Shown here: positions 6,580-10,855 of the stretch, one piece after another
Position numbering within the stretch: position 1 is the first letter of the stretch
How the letters are laid out: every line of letters starts with the position of its first letter
NCBI GenBank assembly: GCA_021787775.1
Contig: JAJYLK010000015.1
Location: 1 to 10,855, forward strand
Direction of reading: 5' to 3'
DNA length: 10,855 nucleotides
Origin: Actinomycetes bacterium
GTDB lineage: Bacteria; Actinomycetota; Thermoleophilia; BMS3ABIN01
Translations under genes and position numbers: made by a program
Notes under the pieces: generated by a model
Seen by the model: only the letters and a program-made list of their open reading frames with translations
Database searches by the model: none
Told to the model about the DNA's origin: nothing

Positions 6580-7686
6580 TTGCGAATAGCGGTTCTGGGG
6601 ACCAAGGGCATCCCGGCCCAGTTTGGCGGTATCGAGCGCCATTGCGAGGAGCTGTATCCCCGGCTGGCGGAGCGTGGCCACGAGGTCACGATCTTCGTGC
6701 GCAGCTGGTATTCTCCGGTGCGGGGACCGTACCGCGGCGTGAATCTGCGGCTGGCGCCGACGCTTAATCGCAAGGGGCTGGACGCCTTCTTGCACACCGC
6801 CGCCGGCTCGGTGCTCACGCTGGGGGAAAATTTTGACATAGTTCATTATCATGGCATCGGCCCGTCGCTTTTCAGTTTCATGCCCGAGCTCAGGCGCACG
6901 AAGACGGTGGCCACGGTGCACGCGCTCGACTGGCAGCGGGCCAAATGGGGGAGGGGAGCGCAGGCGGTTCTCAGGGCCGGTGAGTGGGCGGCGGCGCATT
7001 TTCCCGACCGGACCATCGTCGTCTCGCAGGAGCTGAAACGGTATTTCCGGGCGAAATATCACCGTGAGACCACCTTCATCCCCAACGGGGTCACATTTGC
7101 GCCCAGGCCGCGCGCGTCGGCGCTTTTAAAGCCGCTGGGGATCGTTCGGGGCAAGTACATCCTTTTTCTGGGCCGGCTGGTGCCGGAAAAAGGCTGCCAT
7201 GACCTGATCCGGGCCTACAGGGGGCTGGATACGGATTTGCCGCTGGTGGTGGCGGGCGGCTCAAGCCATTCGGACGAATATGTCCAGAGCCTGAAGGCGC
7301 TGGCCGCCGGTGACGGGCGCATCATCTTCACCGGCAACGTCGAAGGTGAGCTGCTCAGGCAGCTGTCGGCGCACGCGGCGGTGTTTGTGCTGCCGTCGCT
7401 GCTGGAGGGATTTCCAATCGTCATCCTGGAGATGCTCTCTTACGCGGTGCCGATCCTGGCGGCTGACATCGGTCCCTCGCAGGAGGCGCTGGCCGGGGGC
7501 GAGTACGGCGGGCTTTACCGCGCCGGCGATGTCGCCGATCTGAAACAGGAACTGGGTGTGGCGCTGGCCGGCCTGCCGGAGTTGAAACAGAAGGCGGAGG
7601 CCGGCAGGAAACATATCCGGAAAGCAAATGACTGGGACGAGATTGCCAAGCAGACGGAGAGTCTATATGAAGAAGTTCTGCGCTGA
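6580..7686 (+). CDS. GT4 glycosyltransferase
   Basis: A 368-residue GT-B enzyme. It opens with M-R-I-A-V-L-G-T-K-G-I-P-A-Q-F-G-G-I-E-R-H, a hallmark of a GT4 group common in polysaccharide loci. The donor domain has F-L-G-R-L-V-P-E-K-G (R199-G205) and a complete EX7E in E-G-F-P-I-V-I-L-E (E276, E284), so it is predicted to be an active retaining transferase. The start is TTG at 6580: GAGGGA at 6571-6576 overlaps the upstream stop and lies only 3 bases before it, which is short, but the conserved N-terminus begins right here. It is 7 bases after the radical SAM gene and overlaps the ligase gene by 20 bases, so the three are surely co-transcribed. Sugar specificity is not readable. Confidence 0.92.
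   Translation: MRIAVLGTKGIPAQFGGIERHCEELYPRLAERGHEVTIFVRSWYSPVRGPYRGVNLRLAPTLNRKGLDAFLHTAAGSVLTLGENFDIVHYHGIGPSLFSFMPELRRTKTVATVHALDWQRAKWGRGAQAVLRAGEWAAAHFPDRTIVVSQELKRYFRAKYHRETTFIPNGVTFAPRPRASALLKPLGIVRGKYILFLGRLVPEKGCHDLIRAYRGLDTDLPLVVAGGSSHSDEYVQSLKALAAGDGRIIFTGNVEGELLRQLSAHAAVFVLPSLLEGFPIVILEMLSYAVPILAADIGPSQEALAGGEYGGLYRAGDVADLKQELGVALAGLPELKQKAEAGRKHIRKANDWDEIAKQTESLYEEVLR
7656..7660 (+). promoter_or_regulatory. ribosome binding site deciding the ligase start
   Basis: GGAGA lies inside the 3' end of the preceding gene, 6 bases before ATG 7667. The earlier in-frame ATG at 7628 has no comparable site and would lengthen the overlap to 59 bases, so 7667 is preferred. Confidence 0.6.
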
Positions 7687-10156
7687 CAGATTTTCATCTC
7701 CGGCCGCACGGCTGGCTCAGCGGCTGAAGGCCGGCCTGGGCGGCGCCGCGCCGGCCGCGGCCGGCGCCGACGTCAAGCTGCTGGAATCGGCGCTTGCCGG
7801 AGATACGCCGTTCCTGTGGGCACGGAAGAAGAAACGCAAGCCAGCGCCGGCGCCCAAACCGGTCGAGAAGAAGAAGCCGCGCAAGGTGGCCGCGCCCGGC
7901 GGTCAACCCTCCCGCAACCGGCAGAAAAGCCTTGCGGAGCGGGCGGAGAAAGGCATCGGCAGCTGGTACGCCCGCGCCGGGCTCGACGATTACTCCGGCA
8001 AGGAGTGGGCGCGGCTGGGGATGGTCCTGGGCGGCATCGCCATCGTCCTGCTGCTGTATTCGTTCAACGCCGGCGGCTATTTCGTGATCCAGCGCGGCTG
8101 GGGCGAGCTGGTCATCCTTTACCTGCTGATCATCGGCGTGGTGTTCGGCCTGCCGCTCGCCGGCAGGATGACACGTCTGGGCATCGCCACAACCGCTGTT
8201 TTTGGCGCCTACAGCCTCTGGATCCTGGTGTCGGTCACCTGGTCGCTGACTCCGGCCAACAGCCTGATCGAATTCGCGCGCGCGGCCCTGTACCTGGGCG
8301 GGTTCGCGCTGGTCTACCTGTTCCTTTCCCGCCGGGACTGGATGGCCTGGCTGGGACATCTGTTTGTCGCCATCGCCTTTATCGTCGCGGTGGCTTCGCT
8401 TTTACACGACAAGGTCTATCCGCCGGCCCAGTTTGATTTTGACGCCCGCCTGAGCTGGCCGCTCACCTACTGGAACACCGTGGCCATGATGATGGTGATG
8501 GCGTTTCCGATCGGCCTGCGGGCGATTTCGCGCCGGGGGATCAACCCCCTGATCCGCGCCCTTTATGGCGGTGCCCTGTTCATGATGCTAACGGTGCTGT
8601 TCTTCACATTTTCGCGTGCCGGCCTCGGCCTGCTCGCCGTCGCCCTGGGCATCTACCTGCTGTTCGCCATCGATCGCCTGCGGGCGCTGTTGCAGACGGG
8701 CATGGCTGTACTGTGGACCGGCGCTGTCATCGCCGGCTGCTACCTGTTCGCCCCGGCGATGATGATCCTGTGCAATTACAATCAGAACACGTGTCCTGCC
8801 GGTCCCACTCCCGACGTGCGTGCCAGCCAGGGACACATCCTGGGGATTATGACGCTCTTCCTCTTTGCCGGAGCCATGGCCAGCCAGCTGCTGGTTTGGT
8901 GGCTTGACCGGCGCGTCAGCCTCAGCGCGGTGCTGGCGCGCAAGATCGGCGTCGGCCTGGGCATGGCAGGCGTTGCGGTAGTTCTTGCCGCGGGCGGCTT
9001 CGTCCTGGTCAAGGAAGGCGGCCCAGTGGCAATGGTCCGCAAGGAAGTCGATTCGTTTTCTTCCACCCAGATCAACGATCAGACCACCAACGCCAGCCAG
9101 CGGCTACTCTCCACCGAGACGCAGCGTCCCCAGGAATACAAGGTGAGCATGGAAACTTTTGCCGCGCATCCGCTGACAGGCACAGGCCCCGCGACATGGG
9201 ATCTGGCCTGGCTGGCGAAGCGCCCCGCTTTTACTACCAATGGCACGGTCCGCGAGATCCCGATCAAGAACGGACATTCCATCTTCTTTGATGCCCTGGC
9301 GGAGGTGGGCATCATCGGCGCCGGCCTGCTGGCCGGCTTCATCGTGCTGTTCTTCGTCAACTCCATCCGTGATCTGCGCTTCCTCGGCCGCAGCCGCCAC
9401 CGCGAGCTGTACGGCGCATTTTTCGCCGCGTGCGCGGTGCTGATCCTGCACTCATTCATGGACTGGGACTGGCAGATGCCGGTCATCTACCTGTCGTTCT
9501 TCTTCTTTGCCGGCGGGCTGCTGCGGTACGGCGTGATCTCGCGCCGGATGGCCGGCGCCAATGGCGGAGAAGAGGATGGAGAAGCCGGTGCGGCCGGGAA
9601 CAGGGAAGGCGGTACGCTTAAGCGTCTGCTGGACTGGAAATGGCTGCTGACGGCCGGCTGCCTGCTGGTGACACTGCTGACCATTGCTTTGATGGTGACG
9701 GAGAGCGGCATCGAGAATGACGGCAATCTGATCCAGGTCGCCAACCAGTATGAGAACCAGAACGACCGTAACGGCGCCGAGGTGCAGTTCCTGTCGCTGG
9801 AAACGTCAGCCGTGCGGGCGCATAAATTCGATCCTCTCGATGCCCAGCCGCTCCGGGACGAGGCGATTGCCAATGAGGGCGAAGGGATTTATCTGGCCAA
9901 CACGGGGCAGCAGGAGCTGGGGCAGCAGAAGATCGACAAGGCCCTGGACCTGCTGAACCAGGCGCGTGACCTGGAACCAAACAATTACAAGATCTACGCG
10001 GACATGGGGCGGATCTATCTGGAGACGAAGCAGATCGACAAGGCGGCACAAGCCGTCAGGAAGGCCCGGCAGCTGGATCCGCTCGAGTCGCAGGTTCTGG
10101 GCAACATGGAGATCCAGATCAGAAAAGCCGGCGGCGCCGCGCAGCTGGGTTACTAA
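7667..10156 (+). CDS. O-antigen ligase/polymerase-type membrane protein (Wzy_C) with C-terminal TPRs
   Basis: An 829-residue protein predicted to join or transfer lipid-linked glycan on the outer face of the membrane. Residues 1-115 form a soluble tail rich in Ala, Pro and Lys/Arg (basic block at about 45-85). Then come about 15 hydrophobic helices (117 to about 678). The Wzy_C signature is present: T-F-S-R-A-G (R317) between two helices, a large outside loop before the N-G-H-S-I-F-F segment (H537), then A-E-V-G-I-I-G, as in WaaL/Wzy-type enzymes where the loop Arg and His are important. H595 and W-D-W (600-602) follow near the last helices. Residues about 740-806 hold two TPR-like repeats (A-L-D-L-L-N-Q-A-R-D-L-E-P-N-N and A-x-x-V-R-K-A-R-Q-L-D-P), placed outside by helix count. 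It is at least twice the usual ligase length. Ligase and polymerase roles cannot be told apart from sequence. It ends the operon. Confidence 0.85.
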   Translation: MKKFCADRFSSPAARLAQRLKAGLGGAAPAAAGADVKLLESALAGDTPFLWARKKKRKPAPAPKPVEKKKPRKVAAPGGQPSRNRQKSLAERAEKGIGSWYARAGLDDYSGKEWARLGMVLGGIAIVLLLYSFNAGGYFVIQRGWGELVILYLLIIGVVFGLPLAGRMTRLGIATTAVFGAYSLWILVSVTWSLTPANSLIEFARAALYLGGFALVYLFLSRRDWMAWLGHLFVAIAFIVAVASLLHDKVYPPAQFDFDARLSWPLTYWNTVAMMMVMAFPIGLRAISRRGINPLIRALYGGALFMMLTVLFFTFSRAGLGLLAVALGIYLLFAIDRLRALLQTGMAVLWTGAVIAGCYLFAPAMMILCNYNQNTCPAGPTPDVRASQGHILGIMTLFLFAGAMASQLLVWWLDRRVSLSAVLARKIGVGLGMAGVAVVLAAGGFVLVKEGGPVAMVRKEVDSFSSTQINDQTTNASQRLLSTETQRPQEYKVSMETFAAHPLTGTGPATWDLAWLAKRPAFTTNGTVREIPIKNGHSIFFDALAEVGIIGAGLLAGFIVLFFVNSIRDLRFLGRSRHRELYGAFFAACAVLILHSFMDWDWQMPVIYLSFFFFAGGLLRYGVISRRMAGANGGEEDGEAGAAGNREGGTLKRLLDWKWLLTAGCLLVTLLTIALMVTESGIENDGNLIQVANQYENQNDRNGAEVQFLSLETSAVRAHKFDPLDAQPLRDEAIANEGEGIYLANTGQQELGQQKIDKALDLLNQARDLEPNNYKIYADMGRIYLETKQIDKAAQAVRKARQLDPLESQVLGNMEIQIRKAGGAAQLGY

Positions 10157-10189
10157 GTGGGAGCGCGCGGCTGGGTTACTAAGCGGGAG
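10138..10189 (+). repeat. two 26-bp tandem copies across the ligase stop codon
   Basis: 10138-10163 and 10164-10189 are identical at 24 of 26 positions; the differences are 10143/10169 (A/G) and 10158/10184 (T/C). The core is GCTGGGTTACTAAG, containing the ligase stop TAA in the first copy. A shortened third version, GCCGGGTTAAG, follows at 10190-10200. The second copy lies after the stop, so the protein is not lengthened. This looks like a local slippage duplication of the gene's 3' end that has since diverged. Confidence 0.85.
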
Positions 10190-10214
10190 GCCGGGTTAAG
10201 GGTTGATGGGCGAT

Positions 10215-10230
10215 CCGGTTATCGAACCGG
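10215..10230. terminator. hairpin in convergent spacer, possible bidirectional terminator
   Basis: CCGGTT-ATCG-AACCGG is a perfect 6-bp stem with a four-base loop, lying between two genes that converge. No T run follows it directly on either strand (the TTTT at 10253-10256 is 22 bases away), so a true Rho-independent terminator is not certain. A GGCCGGCC palindrome right beside it adds further GC-rich folding. Confidence 0.35.
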
Positions 10231-10254
10231 GGGCCGGCCGGAGAGTGCGGGCTT

Positions 10255-10855
10255 TTACTTCCCGTATTGCTCCCGGTAATACCGGGCGAATTCGCCGCTT
10301 TTGATCTTCTCCCACCACCAGCGGTTGTTGACGTACCAGTCGACCGTCTCCTTCACGCCTTCCTCGAAAGTGTGGGCCGGCGCCCAGCCGAGCCCCCTGG
10401 CCCTGCCGCAGTCGATCGAATAGCGGAAATCATGCCCGAGGCGGTCGGAGACGCGCTCGATCATGTCTTCTCCCTTGTCAAGCGCTGCCAGGATCAGGCC
10501 GGTGATGGTGAGGTTGTCGCGCTCGTTGCCGCCGCCGATATTGTAGATGCCGCCGATCTCGCCCTTGTGCAGCACCGTGTCGATGCCCTCGCAGTTGTCG
10601 GTGACGTAGATCCAGTCGCGCACGTTCTTGCCGCTGCCATAGAGCGGCAGCTTCTTGCCTTCCAGCGCATTGGTGATGAAAAGGGGGAAGATCTTCTCAG
10701 GATACTGGTAGGGGCCGAAATTGTTGGAGCTGCGGGTGATGATCGTCGGCAGGCCGTAGGTGGTGTGGTACGCCATCACCTGCATGTCTCCGCCGGCCTT
10801 GCTGGCGGAGTAGGGGCTGCTGGGCTCCAGCCGGTCCGTCTCGGTGAAAGAGCCT
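10255..10855 (-). CDS. rfbB: dTDP-glucose 4,6-dehydratase, 5' end cut by window
   Basis: C-terminal ~199 residues of RfbB/RmlB, the NAD-dependent short-chain dehydrogenase that converts dTDP-glucose to dTDP-4-keto-6-deoxyglucose in the cytoplasm. This is the second step of dTDP-L-rhamnose synthesis and the branch point for other deoxysugars. Reading left from 10855, the visible part opens S-F-T-E-T-D-R-L-E-P-S-S-P-Y-S-A-S-K-A. It contains the catalytic Y-x-x-x-K (Y-S-A-S-K), with the P-S-S-P-Y-S-A-S-K form typical of this enzyme. Then come S-N-N-F-G-P-Y-Q-Y-P-E-K, G-K-N-V-R-D-W-I-Y-V-x-D and the end W-Y-V-N-N-R-W-W-W. The family is about 320-350 residues, so roughly 130 N-terminal residues, with the Rossmann G-x-x-G-x-x-G, lie beyond the window. 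An internal ATG at 10785 is not the start. It converges on the ligase gene, and rmlA, C and D may follow upstream of it outside the window. Confidence 0.96.
   Translation of the reverse strand, partial: GSFTETDRLEPSSPYSASKAGGDMQVMAYHTTYGLPTIITRSSNNFGPYQYPEKIFPLFITNALEGKKLPLYGSGKNVRDWIYVTDNCEGIDTVLHKGEIGGIYNIGGGNERDNLTITGLILAALDKGEDMIERVSDRLGHDFRYSIDCGRARGLGWAPAHTFEEGVKETVDWYVNNRWWWEKIKSGEFARYYREQYGK

Noticed and set aside
5001..6839. Open frame of 612 codons on the - strand, opposite the glycosyltransferase and radical SAM genes
   Set aside because: It lies antisense to two genes with clear family motifs, its protein is Arg/Pro/Ala/His-rich low-complexity text with no recognisable domain, and long antisense frames are expected in high-GC coding DNA.
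7628..7666. ATG at 7628 as the ligase start
   Set aside because: It has no ribosome site and a longer overlap; ATG 7667 has GGAGA 6 bases upstream.
10138..10200. Repeat cluster as a CRISPR array or attachment site
   Set aside because: Copies are directly adjacent with no spacers, and no integrase, tRNA or cas gene is near; a slippage duplication explains it.

Overview
The window is a high-GC bacterial surface-polysaccharide locus. Seven genes run on the + strand: one GT2-type and four GT-B (GT4-like) glycosyltransferases, a radical SAM/SPASM-like protein, and a large O-antigen-ligase/polymerase-type membrane protein with C-terminal TPRs. The 3' half of a dTDP-glucose 4,6-dehydratase gene (rfbB/rmlB) converges on them from the - strand. 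The host cannot be named from sequence alone. High GC, TTG starts and a Wzy_C-type protein with a conserved W-D-W near its last membrane helices fit a deep-branching Actinobacteria-like lineage, but this is a tentative inference. There are no RNA genes, CRISPR arrays, transposases or integrases.

Layout: (i) 1-642, the C-terminal part of a GT2 rhamnosyltransferase-like enzyme cut by the window edge. (ii) 639-4112, three GT-B glycosyltransferases, the first two almost abutting (4-base overlap, 3-base gap) and the third after 45 bases. (iii) 4113-4342, the largest gap, with an extended -10 promoter candidate whose predicted transcription start falls at the first base of a 7-bp inverted repeat, suggesting a structured leader of about 100 nt. 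(iv) 4343-10156, a tight transcription unit: GT4 enzyme, radical SAM protein, second GT4 enzyme, membrane ligase. (v) 10157-10254, a short convergent spacer holding a tandem repeat and a hairpin. (vi) 10255-10855 (-), rfbB/rmlB, entering from the right.

How the genes may work together (inference): RfbB makes the dTDP-4-keto-6-deoxyglucose precursor used for dTDP-rhamnose and other deoxysugars. The glycosyltransferases add sugars one by one to a lipid carrier at the cytoplasmic face of the membrane, and the Wzy_C-type protein joins or transfers the glycan outside. No initiating phosphoglycosyltransferase, flippase or chain-length regulator is visible, so the locus must extend beyond the window. 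The radical SAM enzyme, translated between two glycosyltransferases, is the part whose role is not explained. It also lacks any ATG, GTG or TTG start upstream of its iron-sulfur motif, so it probably starts at ATC 5574 or has lost its start through a one-base change.
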